Source: Novosphingobium flavum (lineage in GTDB: Bacteria; Pseudomonadota; Alphaproteobacteria; Sphingomonadales; Sphingomonadaceae). From it: a stretch of 64,000 nt of DNA. Below, in pieces: positions 1-8,354 of the stretch. Within the stretch, counting starts at the first letter, position 1; each line of letters begins with the position of its first letter. Both the position numbers and the translations under genes were made by a program. The stretch is taken from assembly GCF_014230315.1 (NCBI RefSeq), contig NZ_JACLAW010000003.1, positions 296,752 through 360,751 of the forward strand, given 5' to 3'. The notes under the pieces were generated by a model. That model saw only the letters and a program-made list of their open reading frames with translations. It was not told the origin of the DNA and searched no databases.

Positions 1-1175
1 GGCAGGAAGCGGGCTATGGGCTGGAAACGGAAGCAGCCCAGCTGCCCGGCGAATTCGTCGAACTGGCCGCGCAGGCCCAGGCCGCACTCGCCGCGCTACG
101 CCAGCCGCTCCACCGCCTCAGCGCCCGGCTCGAAGCGATCCTCGCCGACCCGCCCGACTGGCTCGACCCGCAAGGCCGCGCCCGGATCGAGGGCGCGCGT
201 CATTCGCTCGGCTGGCGGATTGACCTGATCTCGGCATGGGAAGCCCTGCTCCAACGGCTTGGCGGCCCAGCCGACCCTGAATTCGTCGACTGGCTGGCGC
301 TCGACCGCTCCGACGCGCGCGAATTCGACGTCGGCCTGCATCGCCATTACCTTGACCCGATGAAGCCCTTCGCCGCCACCGTGCTCGAACCGGCGCACGG
401 GGTGATGCTGACAAGCGCCACGCTGAAAGACCGCACCGGAGCGGACGGGGACGACTGGGACTCCGCGATCGCCCGATCGGGCGCGGCCCACGTCGCTGTC
501 TCACCCGAACTCGCCAGTGCGGACAGCCCGTTCGACTATGCCGCACAGGCGGAAGTGCTGATCGTAACCGACGTGCCCAAGGGCGATCTGCCCGCGCTGG
601 CCGCCGCTTATGGCCGGTTGATTGAGGCGGCGGGCGGCGGCGCGCTCGGCCTGTTCACCGCGATCCGGCGGCTGCGCGCAGTTTACGGCCGGATCGCGGA
701 CCGGCTCGCGCGCGGCGGCCTGCCGCTCTATGCCCAGCACGTCGACCCGATCGACACCGGCACCCTGGTCGACATATTCCGCGACGATCACCGCTCGAGC
801 CTGCTCGGCACCGATGCCCTGCGCGACGGGGTCGACGTGCCCGGCCATTCTCTGCGGCTGGTGGTGATGGAGCAGGTGCCCTGGCCCAAGCCCTCGATCC
901 TCCACCGCGCCCGGCGCGCCGCCGGCGGCGGGACCGCGCATGACAACCGGATCATCCGCGCAAGGCTTGCCCAGGCTTTCGGCCGCCTGATCCGCAGCAA
1001 GGACGACCACGGGCATTTCGTCGTTCTCTCACCCGCATTTCCCAGCCGCCTGCTCAGCGCGTTCCCGCCCGGGACGCCGATCCACCGCCTGACGCTGGAT
1101 GAGGCTTTACAACGCATCGCCGGAAGTGTTCCTGCGGAGCGAACCGAATCCCTGCCACACGACCGAGCCGAATGA
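1..1175 (+). CDS. ATP-dependent DNA helicase, DinG/XPD-like (5' truncated by window edge)
   Basis: C-terminal part of a superfamily 2 helicase of the DinG/XPD (Rad3) type, which unwinds DNA using ATP. The frame is open from base 3 and runs to the TGA at 1173-1175, giving about 390 visible residues. After a helical region come the motif MLTSATLKD, then LGTDALRDGVDVPG, and near the end QAFGRLIRS, which matches helicase motif VI. The Walker A and B motifs would lie upstream of the window. The stop overlaps the ATG of the next gene by 4 bases (ATGA), so the two are probably co-translated. The assignment to DinG-like helicases rests on the C-terminal motifs only. Confidence 0.85.
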   Translation, partial: QEAGYGLETEAAQLPGEFVELAAQAQAALAALRQPLHRLSARLEAILADPPDWLDPQGRARIEGARHSLGWRIDLISAWEALLQRLGGPADPEFVDWLALDRSDAREFDVGLHRHYLDPMKPFAATVLEPAHGVMLTSATLKDRTGADGDDWDSAIARSGAAHVAVSPELASADSPFDYAAQAEVLIVTDVPKGDLPALAAAYGRLIEAAGGGALGLFTAIRRLRAVYGRIADRLARGGLPLYAQHVDPIDTGTLVDIFRDDHRSSLLGTDALRDGVDVPGHSLRLVVMEQVPWPKPSILHRARRAAGGGTAHDNRIIRARLAQAFGRLIRSKDDHGHFVVLSPAFPSRLLSAFPPGTPIHRLTLDEALQRIAGSVPAERTESLPHDRAE

Positions 1176-1720
1176 AGCTTCTGGGCCTTTTCCGCCACGC
1201 CAAGTCCGACTGGCACGATGCCCGTGCACGCGACTTCGATCGTCCGCTCAACGAACGCGGCACCAAGGGGGCTGCCGTAATGGGCCGCCACATCCTGGAG
1301 CATGGCGTACCGTGGCAGCGCGCGCTCGCCTCTCCGGCAGTGCGTTCGGCGCAGACGATCGAACTGGCCGAGGCCGCGACCGGCATGACCATGCCGATCG
1401 AATGGGACCGGCGGATCTACCTCGCCAGCTCGGCCACCCTCGCCGATGTCCTGCGCGACCAGCCGGACCGGTACGACAGGCTGATCATGGTCGGCCACAA
1501 TCCCGGGCTGGAAGACCTGATCTTCGACCTCGTGCCCGAGGACGGCTCAAGCCCGCTGCGCGAGATGGTCGAGGTAAAGTTCCCCACGGCGACCTTCGCC
1601 GTGCTGGAGCTGGATATCGATAGCTGGGCCGACCTGCATGACGGCTGCGCGCGGCTGGTTCACCTGATGCGCCCGCGGGATCTCGACCCCGATCTCGGAC
1701 CGCAACTGATCGAGGATTGA
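1172..1720 (+). CDS. sixA: Phosphohistidine phosphatase, SixA-type
   Basis: Histidine phosphatase superfamily protein of 182 residues. The catalytic signature is at the N-terminus (LFRHAKSDW, R8-H9), followed by LNERG and, later, MVGHNPGLEDL carrying the second catalytic histidine. SixA proteins remove phosphate from histidine residues, classically on HPt domains or on nitrogen-PTS components. The substrate here is not evident, although hprK of a PTS-type system lies at the far end of the window. The start overlaps the helicase stop by 4 bases. The gene is convergent with the MerR regulator, with only 5 bases between the two stops. Confidence 0.85.
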   Translation: MKLLGLFRHAKSDWHDARARDFDRPLNERGTKGAAVMGRHILEHGVPWQRALASPAVRSAQTIELAEAATGMTMPIEWDRRIYLASSATLADVLRDQPDRYDRLIMVGHNPGLEDLIFDLVPEDGSSPLREMVEVKFPTATFAVLELDIDSWADLHDGCARLVHLMRPRDLDPDLGPQLIED

Positions 1721-1725
1721 TCCGC

Positions 1726-2160
1726 TCAGCCGAGCGCCGCGCCGAGCCGATTGCGCAAGGCGCGCAGGCGGTCCACCAGTTCGGATGAAGCCGGACCGGT
1801 AGAAGGAATAGGCGGCGTGGCTGCTTCCGCGCCGACAGGCGCCTTTTCGCCACCCTTGCCCTGCAACGCCAGCCGTGCGCCGCGCAGGGTATAGCCCTCA
1901 CGGTGCACCAGCCGATCGATCCGCTCGACCAGCGCGATGTCGTCCGGACGGTAATAGCGCCGCCCGCCGCTGCGCTTGAGCGGGCGGAGCATCGGGAACT
2001 GCTCTTCCCAATAGCGCAGGACGTGCTGGCGAATGCCGAGGGCGGCCGCCACTTCGCCGATCGTCCGCAGGGCGTCAGGCGCCTTCCCGTCGGCGAACAC
2101 CGGCCGTTCGATATGATCCGGACCGTCGGAAAAGAGCGTCGGATTGTCCGGCCCGGTCAA
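1726..2160 (-). CDS. MerR-family transcriptional regulator
   Basis: Small (144 residues) DNA-binding protein. A MerR winged helix-turn-helix spans about residues 32-100 (TIGEVAAALGIRQHVLRYWEEQFP, then RRYYRPDDIALVERIDRLVHREGYTLRGA). The C-terminus is short, without metal-binding cysteines, so it is not a classical metal sensor. The only good start in frame is TTG at 2160, preceded by GGGG about 8 bases upstream and placed 13 bases after the ihfA stop. It is the last gene of the rpmF-plsX-fabH-ihfA cluster; this ihfA-MerR neighbourhood is common in alphaproteobacteria. Its target is unknown. Confidence 0.85.
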   Translation of the reverse strand: MTGPDNPTLFSDGPDHIERPVFADGKAPDALRTIGEVAAALGIRQHVLRYWEEQFPMLRPLKRSGGRRYYRPDDIALVERIDRLVHREGYTLRGARLALQGKGGEKAPVGAEAATPPIPSTGPASSELVDRLRALRNRLGAALG

Positions 2161-2173
2161 GCGCAGCGCCCCA

Positions 2174-2470
2174 TCATGCCCCGGCGATGTGGTCCTTGAG
2201 CATCTGGCTGGCGCGGAAGGTCAGCACGCGGCGCGGCGTGATCGGCACTTCCACCCCGGTCTTCGGATTGCGCCCGACCCGCTCGGTCTTGTCGCGCAGC
2301 AGAAAGGTTCCGAATCCGGAAATCTTCACATTCTCACCATCGGCAAGCGCTTCGCACATGCGGGCCAGAATGGATTCCACCAGTGTGAGTGAATCGGCTC
2401 GTGAAAAGCCCAGCTTGCGATTGATCGCATCGGCCAGATCGGCGCGCGTAAGCGTAGACATGGAGCGCAT
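2174..2470 (-). CDS. ihfA: Integration host factor subunit alpha
   Basis: DNA-bending histone-like protein of 98 residues that pairs with IhfB. The sequence is full length for the family: [21 protein letters not shown] at the N-terminus, [21 protein letters not shown] in the DNA-binding arm (including the minor-groove proline loop) and [14 protein letters not shown] at the end. The ATG at 2470 was chosen because AAGGGG sits about 6 bases upstream. ATG at 2461 is possible (95 residues), and a TTG at 2497 would add nine unlikely residues. It lies between fabH and the MerR gene on the same strand, with a 144-base gap after fabH that could hold its own promoter. Confidence 0.95.
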   Translation of the reverse strand: MRSMSTLTRADLADAINRKLGFSRADSLTLVESILARMCEALADGENVKISGFGTFLLRDKTERVGRNPKTGVEVPITPRRVLTFRASQMLKDHIAGA

Positions 2471-2522
2471 CAAAGCCCCTTTCCCCCCAAGAAACAAGTT
2501 AGACCCGAATCCCGGTAACCAA

Positions 2523-2538
2523 ATTAGCCGCGTCTAAT
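2523..2538. promoter_or_regulatory. Imperfect palindrome upstream of ihfA
   Basis: ATTAG and CTAAT flank a CCGCGT centre; 14 of 16 bases are symmetric. It lies in the fabH-ihfA gap, 53-68 bases upstream of the ihfA start, in an AT-richer stretch. This is a possible regulator site for ihfA; the protein is unknown and the symmetry could be accidental. Confidence 0.3.
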
Positions 2539-2614
2539 CAAAACGCAACTAATTGCTTGCGGACAAACGACAAAGGCCAGCGCCCCAAAAAAACACAACC
2601 CTGGATGGGCCCGG

Positions 2615-3586
2615 TCAGATCCGCAGCAGGCTCGCGCCCCAGGTGAAGCCGCCGCCCATGGCCTCGAGCATGACTAGGTCGCCCGGCTTGATCCGCCCGT
2701 CGCGCATGGCGACGTCGAGCGCGAGCGGGACGGAGGCGGCCGAGGTGTTGGCATGGCGATCGACGGTGATGATCACCTTTTCGATCGGCAGGCCGAGCTT
2801 TTTCGCCGTGCCGTCGAGGATGCGCTTGTTGGCCTGGTGCGGGACCACCCAGTCAAGCTCGGCAGCGGGAATTTCCGCGACTTCGAGCACTTCGCGCAGC
2901 ACGTCGGCCAGGTTGGTGACCGCGTGCTTGAAGACTTCCTTGCCCTTCATGCGCAGCTTGCCGACCGTTCCGGTCGACGAGGCGCCGCCATCGGTGTGCA
3001 GCAAGCCGTTATGCGCGCCGTCGGCATGTAGGCGGGTTGCCAGAACGCCGGGGGCGGCCGGGTCGTCGCTCTCGCGCGCCTCGAGCACCACGGCACCGGC
3101 ACCGTCGCCGAACAGAACGCAGGTCGTGCGATCGTCCCAGTCGAGCAGGCGGCTCATGGTTTCGGCACCGATCACCAGCGCGCGCCGCGCCATGCCCGAG
3201 CGCAACATCGAGTCCGCGACGCCCAGCCCGTAAAGGAAACCGGAGCAGACCGCGCCGACATCGAAGGCAATCCCGCCATTGCAGCCCAGCGCCGTCTGGA
3301 CGAGCGTGGCCGTGGCCGGAAAAGTCTGGTCGGGCGTGCAGGTGGCCAGCACGATCAGGTCGATCGAGGCCGGCTCGATCCCTGCGGATTCGATCGCCGC
3401 GCGCGCCGCGGCGATCGCGAGAGTCGAGGTGGTTTCGCCCTCACCCGCGATGTGGCGCTGGGTGATGCCGGTGCGCTCGACGATCCACTCGTTGCTCGTG
3501 TCGACCATCCGCGCCATCTCGTCGTTCGTGACGATGCGGGCGGGCAGTGCGGAGCCGGTGCCGATCAGCACCGAACGGCGGGTCAT
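2615..3586 (-). CDS. fabH: 3-oxoacyl-ACP synthase III (KASIII)
   Basis: Condenses acetyl-CoA with malonyl-ACP to start type II fatty-acid synthesis in the cytosol. The protein has 323 residues, the usual FabH length. The catalytic triad is visible: Cys114 in [10 protein letters not shown], His250 in [10 protein letters not shown] and Asn280 in [10 protein letters not shown]. The ATG overlaps the plsX stop by one base (TGATG), a typical translational coupling. Together with plsX it links phospholipid and fatty-acid initiation. Confidence 0.97.
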   Translation of the reverse strand: MTRRSVLIGTGSALPARIVTNDEMARMVDTSNEWIVERTGITQRHIAGEGETTSTLAIAAARAAIESAGIEPASIDLIVLATCTPDQTFPATATLVQTALGCNGGIAFDVGAVCSGFLYGLGVADSMLRSGMARRALVIGAETMSRLLDWDDRTTCVLFGDGAGAVVLEARESDDPAAPGVLATRLHADGAHNGLLHTDGGASSTGTVGKLRMKGKEVFKHAVTNLADVLREVLEVAEIPAAELDWVVPHQANKRILDGTAKKLGLPIEKVIITVDRHANTSAASVPLALDVAMRDGRIKPGDLVMLEAMGGGFTWGASLLRI

Positions 3587-4662
3587 CAGGCGGCTCCTTC
3601 GCCCTTGGCGCGGGCGCTGCGGTTGGTCTGGCGCAGGCTGTCGGCCCCGACGCGGGCAAGGTCGGCGGCGATGCGGGTGGTCAGGTCATCCTCGAGCAGG
3701 CGGGCCGCCACCGCGACGGCATTGGCCACGCCGAGCGCATTGGCGCTGCCATGGCTCTTCACCACCACGCCGTTGAGGCCGAGGAAGACCGCGCCGTTGT
3801 GATTGTTGGGATCGAGGTGATGCTTGAGCAGCTCGGTCGCGGGGCGCGAGATCAGGAAGCCGATCTTTGAACGCAGCGACGAGGCGAACGAGCGGCGCAG
3901 CAGGTCGGCGACGAAACGGGCCGTGCCTTCGACCGCCTTGAGCGCGATGTTGCCGGAAAAACCGTCCGTCACCACGACATCGACATTGCCGCGATTGATC
4001 TTGTCGGCCTCGGTGAAGCCCTCGAAACTCATCGCCAGTTCGTCGGCGGCGTGCTTGAGGTCATTGGCCGCGACGCGCAAGACATCGGTGCCCTTGATCT
4101 CTTCGGTACCGATGTTGAGCAAGCGGACGCGCGGGCTTTCGAGCCCGGTGACGATCCGCGAATAGGCCGCGCCCATGATCGCGAATTGCACGAGGTTGCG
4201 GGCGTCGCACTCGGTATTGGCGCCGAGATCGAGCATGACGAGATCGTTTTCGCCCAGCGTTGGCAGCAGGGCGGCCAACGCGGGACGATCAATTCCCGGC
4301 AGGGTGCGCAGGGCGAGCTTGCTGATCGCCATCAGGGCGCCGGTATTGCCGGCGCTGACCGCGGCACCGGCATGGCCGGCCTTCACCGCGTTCACCGCCA
4401 TGCCCATGGAAGTGGACTTGGCGCGGCGCAGGGCCTGGCTCGGCTTGTCCTCGCCGCTGATCGTATCAGGGGCGTGGAGAATTTCCGAAGCGGCGCGCAG
4501 GTTGGGATGATTCTCGAGCGCGGCCTTGATCTGCTCCTCGTCCCCGACAAGCAGGAACTTGAAGCGATCGTGGCGACGGCGCGCGAGCGCGGCCCCTTCG
4601 ACCATCACGCGCACGCCCACGTCACCGCCCATCGCATCGACGGCGATACGCGGCAGGCTCAT
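3586..4662 (-). CDS. plsX: Phosphate acyltransferase PlsX
   Basis: Makes acyl-phosphate from acyl-ACP for phosphatidic acid synthesis, acting as a peripheral membrane enzyme. The 358-residue protein begins with the family signature [11 protein letters not shown] and contains [23 protein letters not shown] and the C-terminal [13 protein letters not shown] segment. It follows rpmF by 25 bases and is coupled to fabH by a one-base overlap, the standard bacterial order rpmF-plsX-fabH. Confidence 0.97.
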   Translation of the reverse strand: MSLPRIAVDAMGGDVGVRVMVEGAALARRRHDRFKFLLVGDEEQIKAALENHPNLRAASEILHAPDTISGEDKPSQALRRAKSTSMGMAVNAVKAGHAGAAVSAGNTGALMAISKLALRTLPGIDRPALAALLPTLGENDLVMLDLGANTECDARNLVQFAIMGAAYSRIVTGLESPRVRLLNIGTEEIKGTDVLRVAANDLKHAADELAMSFEGFTEADKINRGNVDVVVTDGFSGNIALKAVEGTARFVADLLRRSFASSLRSKIGFLISRPATELLKHHLDPNNHNGAVFLGLNGVVVKSHGSANALGVANAVAVAARLLEDDLTTRIAADLARVGADSLRQTNRSARAKGEGAA

Positions 4663-4687
4663 CCCCTCAACCCCGCTTCAAATCGGC

Positions 4688-4867
4688 TCAGAGGCCGACA
4701 GCGATGATCTCGCGCCCGTTATAGTGGCCGCAGCTGGGGCACAGGTTGTGCGGGCGCTTCAGTTCGCCGCAGTTCGAGCACTCATGAAACGCCTCGGCCT
4801 GCAGAGCGTCATGGCTGCGGCGCATACCCCGGCGGGACGGGGAAGTTTTTCTCTTGGGGACAGCCAT
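4688..4867 (-). CDS. rpmF: 50S ribosomal protein L32
   Basis: A 59-residue ribosomal protein of the large subunit. It begins [20 protein letters not shown], the classic L32 N-terminus, and carries a zinc-ribbon pattern CSNC (residues 30-33) and CPSC. The ATG is at 4867 and the stop TGA at 4688-4690. It is the first gene of the rpmF-plsX-fabH cluster; the promoter should lie in the 156-base gap shared with the divergent MAPEG gene. Confidence 0.96.
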   Translation of the reverse strand: MAVPKRKTSPSRRGMRRSHDALQAEAFHECSNCGELKRPHNLCPSCGHYNGREIIAVGL

Positions 4868-5023
4868 TTCGGCACCTGTTCCTGCAAATGAAATGTAAGG
4901 TCTATGACCCGACCCGAACTGTTTGGCCCGGGGAGAGCGAAGGCGCGCCTATAGCGATTTTATCGTGCGTTGCAAGCATCGGGAGGCTAGCAATCGCAGC
5001 GAAATCACCGAGGGGGAAATTCC

Positions 5024-5416
5024 ATGCTGCTTCAGACCACCCTGTGCCTTGCCGCTGCCGCCGCCATCATCAATTTCTGGCTGGGTCAGCGCGTGGGCCA
5101 GTTGCGCCATCGGCACAAGGTTTCGATCGGCACGGGCGGCAACGACATGATCGAACGGCGGATGCGCGCCCAGCTCAACTTCGCCGAGAACGTGCCGCTG
5201 GTACTGATCCTGATCGGCCTGATCGAGATGACCGGCAAGGGCGGCGCCTGGCTGGCGCCGATCGGCGCGATCTTCATGTTCGGCCGGGTGCTGCACGGGC
5301 TCGGCATGGACGGCGGATCGCTCGAGAAAGGCCGGATGATCGGGACCATGACCACCTTCCTGATCGCGATCGGACTGGCCGTGGTGGCCGTGCTGATCGC
5401 CGTGGGCCTGATGTAA
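5024..5416 (+). CDS. MAPEG-family membrane protein
   Basis: Integral membrane protein of 130 residues with about four hydrophobic segments (roughly 5-20, 58-70, 76-90 and 105-128). The conserved MAPEG core is present: RMRAQLNFAENVPLVLILIGL, where family members bind glutathione or lipid substrates. Bacterial members resemble the YecN group and have unknown substrates. The ATG follows GGGGGAAATTCC. It is divergent from rpmF and stands alone. Confidence 0.85.
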   Translation: MLLQTTLCLAAAAAIINFWLGQRVGQLRHRHKVSIGTGGNDMIERRMRAQLNFAENVPLVLILIGLIEMTGKGGAWLAPIGAIFMFGRVLHGLGMDGGSLEKGRMIGTMTTFLIAIGLAVVAVLIAVGLM

Positions 5417-5432
5417 GGTGCGATCCTGGGCG

Positions 5433-5456
5433 CAGGGTGACACGACTGTCACCCTG
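5433..5456. promoter_or_regulatory. Perfect 10-bp inverted repeat with a related half-site downstream
   Basis: CAGGGTGACA at 5433-5442 and TGTCACCCTG at 5447-5456 flank a CGAC centre. The word AGGGTGACAC recurs at 5515-5524. The pair sits in the 215-base convergent gap after the MAPEG gene. There is no T-run, so it is not an obvious intrinsic terminator. It may be an operator or an RNA structure at the 3' end of the MAPEG transcript. Confidence 0.4.
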
Positions 5457-5631
5457 ATTGCGCCGCTTTCGCCAAATTTGTTCTTTGTTTTCAATAATCC
5501 GACGACAAGGTGGAAGGGTGACACTTGTCCGACCCGATTGGCGTGACCGACGGTTCAAATAACCGGTCCGAACGGCCCGCGGGACAAGGCTGACAGGCTG
5601 CGCGGATGTAGGACAGCGATTTCCTCGCCCG

Positions 5632-6303
5632 TCAGGCGAAGCGCTTGTCCGCGACGAAGGGATTGGTCTCGCGCTCGCGCCCGAAGGTGCTGGTCGGGCC
5701 ATGACCGGGAATGAACGTGATGTCGTCGCCCAGCGGCCAGAGGCGCTGGGTGATCGAATCGATCAGGTCCTGATGGTTGCCGCGCGGAAAATCCGTCCGC
5801 CCGATCGAACCGGCGAAGAGAACGTCGCCGACCACGGCGAAACGTGACGGCGCGTGGACGAAGACCACGTGCCCCGGGGTGTGGCCGGGGCAATGGACCA
5901 CGTCGAGAGTGATTTCCCCGAAAGTGACCGTGTCGCCATGCTCGAGCCAGCGGTCGGGCACGAAGGGGTGCCCCTCGATCCCGTAGCGCGCGCCGGATTC
6001 GGCCAGGCTGTCGAGCCAGAAGCGGTCATCCTCGTGCGGGCCCTCGATCGGCACGCCGAGTTCCTTGGCGAAGACCCCGGCCATGCCGCAGTGATCCATG
6101 TGGCCGTGGGTGACGAGCAGCTTTTCCACAGTGATCCCCGCCTTCTCGATCGCCTGACGGAGGCGCGGCAGATCGCCGCCGGGATCGACCAGCACCCCGC
6201 GCATGGTCTTCGTGCACCACAGCAGCGAGCAGTTCTGCTCGAACAGGGTGACGGGAACGATGGCGGCGCGCAGCGGCAGGGCGTCAGGTGCGGAAGTGGA
6301 CAT
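5632..6303 (-). CDS. MBL-fold metallo-hydrolase (glyoxalase II-like, YcbL type)
   Basis: Metallo-beta-lactamase-fold hydrolase of 223 residues. The metal-binding motif is THGHMDH (His66, His68, Asp70, His71), with further ligands in VVHCPGHTPGH, VVGDVLFAGSIGRTDF and FIPGHGPTS. The length and short C-terminus match the YcbL/glyoxalase-II-like thioesterase branch rather than full glyoxalase II. ATG at 6303 is preferred; a TTG 36 bases upstream would add 12 residues. The substrate, a glutathione or other thioester, is inferred only from the family. Confidence 0.88.
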   Translation of the reverse strand: MSTSAPDALPLRAAIVPVTLFEQNCSLLWCTKTMRGVLVDPGGDLPRLRQAIEKAGITVEKLLVTHGHMDHCGMAGVFAKELGVPIEGPHEDDRFWLDSLAESGARYGIEGHPFVPDRWLEHGDTVTFGEITLDVVHCPGHTPGHVVFVHAPSRFAVVGDVLFAGSIGRTDFPRGNHQDLIDSITQRLWPLGDDITFIPGHGPTSTFGRERETNPFVADKRFA

Positions 6304-6361
6304 GCCGTGGGGAATGGGGTCTGCGCTCCCGCGAATCAAGACGCAGTTGCGCCCCGAGCGG

Positions 6362-7024
6362 TCAAAGCCGGCCGCTTTTCCAGACGACGCGGCCGATCAC
6401 CTCGGCCTCGGCCGGGTCGACCTCGATCGCGCGGTAAGCCGGGTTTTCGCTCTTCAGTTCCAGCTTGCCGGGCACGCCGGCCTGCACGCGCTTGACCAGC
6501 AGGGCCTCCCCCACCCGCACGACATGGATGCCATCGCGCAAGGGGCGCGGCGTGCGGTCGACCAGGATCTCGTCCCCGTCGCGCAGCAGCGGCTCCATCG
6601 AATCGCCCGTCACGAGAATCGCGCTGAGCATCGCCGGATCGAAGCCCTGCGCGCGCAGCCAACGGGCCGAAAAGCGCAGGGCGCCGATCGCGGCGCCGTC
6701 TTCTCCCAGCGCGCCGGGCCCGGCCGAGGCCTCCACCGCGAGGCGCGGAATATCGAGCCAGTCGAGGTTGCGGCCACGTTTACCAAGGATAGGTGCGGAA
6801 TCGCGGGAAATATACTCCGGCGCGCCCAGCTCCGCCTCCCCCACGCCGAGGAAATCGGCCAGCCTGCGCCGATCACTTTCCTCCAGCTTGCGCGGGCTGC
6901 CCTTGCGCACGAATTGCTGCAAATACGTGGAGTTTCTGCCAATCAACGCCGAGAGCGAAGACAGGCTGATCCCCTTTTCTTCGGACAGCGAGAGCAGGCG
7001 GGCGCGAGGATCATTCGTAACCAT
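6362..7024 (-). CDS. S24-family (LexA/CI-like) transcriptional repressor
   Basis: A 220-residue regulator with an N-terminal helix-turn-helix (about residues 5-62, GISLSSLSALIGRNSTYLQQFV) and a C-terminal S24 peptidase domain. The Ser-Lys dyad is Ser142 in VTGDSMEPLL and Lys178 in ALLVKRV. An Ala-Gly pair near residues 101-102 (EASAGPG) could be the self-cleavage site. This is the layout of phage-type repressors relieved by the SOS response. It is divergent from a small DNA-binding-like ORF, with an inverted repeat between them. No prophage genes are nearby, so it is probably a resident regulator. Confidence 0.88.
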   Translation of the reverse strand: MVTNDPRARLLSLSEEKGISLSSLSALIGRNSTYLQQFVRKGSPRKLEESDRRRLADFLGVGEAELGAPEYISRDSAPILGKRGRNLDWLDIPRLAVEASAGPGALGEDGAAIGALRFSARWLRAQGFDPAMLSAILVTGDSMEPLLRDGDEILVDRTPRPLRDGIHVVRVGEALLVKRVQAGVPGKLELKSENPAYRAIEVDPAEAEVIGRVVWKSGRL

Positions 7025-7026
7025 GA

Positions 7027-7066
7027 ATCCAACTTAGGCGATGTATTTTTCCTAGACAAGTAGGAT
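7027..7066. promoter_or_regulatory. Candidate operator for the S24 repressor
   Basis: An imperfect inverted repeat, ATCCAACTTA (7027-7036) and CAAGTAGGAT (7057-7066), 8 of 10 paired positions matching, starts 3 bases upstream of the repressor ATG in the divergent gap with the next gene. The region is markedly AT-rich compared with the window. The position suggests autoregulation; the link to the repressor is inference. Confidence 0.4.
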
Positions 7067-7123
7067 TTGAACGAGAATGAATAGGGAACAAACACACCGA
7101 TTCGTTGCCAACCGAGGAGCCCC

Positions 7124-7312
7124 ATGCTGCTTTTCAGGATCGAGAAATTCCTGCGTGAAACCGGGATGCCGTGGACCAAGTTTGGGCGCCTCGCGACCCA
7201 CGATCCGCGCTTCGTCCAGGACCTGCGCAATGGCCGAATGCCCCGCACCACCACGGCGAAACGGGTGGAACATTTCATGAACTCTTACCGGGAGACGCCC
7301 CGTGCAGTATGA
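7124..7312 (+). CDS. Small helix-turn-helix-like protein, divergent from the S24 repressor
   Basis: A 62-residue basic ORF. The sequence MPWTKFGRLATHDPRFVQDLRNGR looks like the helix-turn-helix of small Cro-type regulators. GAGGAG at 7114-7119 gives a good ribosome-binding site 4 bases before the ATG. Its 3' end overlaps the next ORF by 11 bases. The divergent repressor and small-HTH arrangement resembles a two-regulator switch. Function is not established; the HTH call is by eye. Confidence 0.6.
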   Translation: MLLFRIEKFLRETGMPWTKFGRLATHDPRFVQDLRNGRMPRTTTAKRVEHFMNSYRETPRAV

Positions 7313-7688
7313 AACCAAGAGCGCCCTGCAGCATATCGCCACAATCCACCGCGACCCCAGCCGCAATTCCTGGGGCCGCGGCACCTGGGCCCGCCTGCTC
7401 GGTCAGATCCTCGCCCTTGCCGACAATCGCGGCGAGCTTCTGCGCCATGCCGAACGCGCCTGGGCCAGCGCAACTTTCGCCGGAACGCGCCACACCATCG
7501 CCCTCACCTTCACCGGGGACGAGGCGCTGGCCGCCGGCGAACGCCTGATCGACGCCCTGCCCGAGCACGAGTTCGACATCTCTGGGCATCTCGTCGCCGA
7601 CGCCATGGTCTGCGCGGTCGAGCACAGCCTCCTGCCGGAACCGGTGCTGACCGTGGAACTGGAGGTATTGTTACTGGAGGACCTGTGA
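7302..7688 (+). CDS. Conserved-looking hypothetical protein
   Basis: A 128-residue soluble protein without recognised domain, signal peptide or membrane segment. It starts with GTG at 7302, inside the end of the preceding small ORF, and begins MQYETKSALQHIATIHRDPSRNSWGRGTW in the predicted translation (the Met being the GTG). The centre is rich in Ala, Arg and His, and the end in acidic and hydrophobic residues (TVELEVLLLEDL). The base composition is normal for the window. The overlap suggests co-translation with the small HTH-like gene. Confidence 0.65.
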   Translation: MQYETKSALQHIATIHRDPSRNSWGRGTWARLLGQILALADNRGELLRHAERAWASATFAGTRHTIALTFTGDEALAAGERLIDALPEHEFDISGHLVADAMVCAVEHSLLPEPVLTVELEVLLLEDL

Positions 7689-7742
7689 GGGACCGAGAAA
7701 ATCGTGCTGCAATTCAGGGGCGGGCTCAGTATTGATGCCGGC

Positions 7743-8345
7743 ATGTCCCGAATGCCTCGCCATGCCTTGATCGACGATTTCCTGCCCGGCGACCTGCACG
7801 GTGCGCTGCTCGCCTATGCCCTGGCGGGTGAGGAGCGGTTCGTGCCTTCGCTGATCGCGGGGGAAAACCAGGGCGGCTATGCGTCGGACCGGCGGGTGGC
7901 CTGGTATCACGAGGATCACCTCGGGCCGCTGAGCGAACCATTTCGCGCGGCGATCACGGAGCGGCTGGACGAACTGTTTCCGCTGGTGGGGATGCAGCCC
8001 TTTCCGGTGGCACGGTATGAGCTGGAAATGGCGGCGCACCGCGATGGGTCCTACTTCAAGCCGCACATCGATACGCTGACGCAGGATCGGCGGAAAAGTT
8101 CGGCAACCGACCGGGTCGTCTCGATCGTCTATTACCTCCATGGCCGGCCACGCCGGTTCAGCGGGGGCAATCTGGCGCTCTATCCGTTCAGCCGCGAAGC
8201 GCCCGTGGAAATCGAGCCGCACGACAACCGGCTGATCGCCTTTCCAGCGATCAGCCTGCACGAGGTGCGTCCCGTCAGCGCGCCGGAGGATTTTGCCGGC
8301 GCGCGCTTTGCAGTGAACTGCTGGCTGCACCGCGCCCGGGACTGA
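7743..8345 (+). CDS. 2-oxoglutarate/Fe(II)-dependent oxygenase (prolyl 4-hydroxylase-like)
   Basis: Double-stranded beta-helix dioxygenase of 200 residues. Iron ligands are visible as His108 and Asp110 (YFKPHIDT) and His173 (ISLHEVRPV). Arg188 (ARFAVNCW) is the likely 2-oxoglutarate contact. The motif RRFSGGNLALYPF is typical of the P4H-like group that hydroxylates proline or other residues. A GTG at 7704 would extend the N-terminus by 13 residues; the ATG at 7743 is the conservative start. The substrate is unknown. Confidence 0.85.
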   Translation: MSRMPRHALIDDFLPGDLHGALLAYALAGEERFVPSLIAGENQGGYASDRRVAWYHEDHLGPLSEPFRAAITERLDELFPLVGMQPFPVARYELEMAAHRDGSYFKPHIDTLTQDRRKSSATDRVVSIVYYLHGRPRRFSGGNLALYPFSREAPVEIEPHDNRLIAFPAISLHEVRPVSAPEDFAGARFAVNCWLHRARD

Positions 8346-8354
8346 GCCGGGCGT

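Noticed and set aside
7077..7280. 67-residue frame overlapping the small HTH-like gene
   Set aside because: The 7124 frame has a much better ribosome-binding site and a sensible protein.
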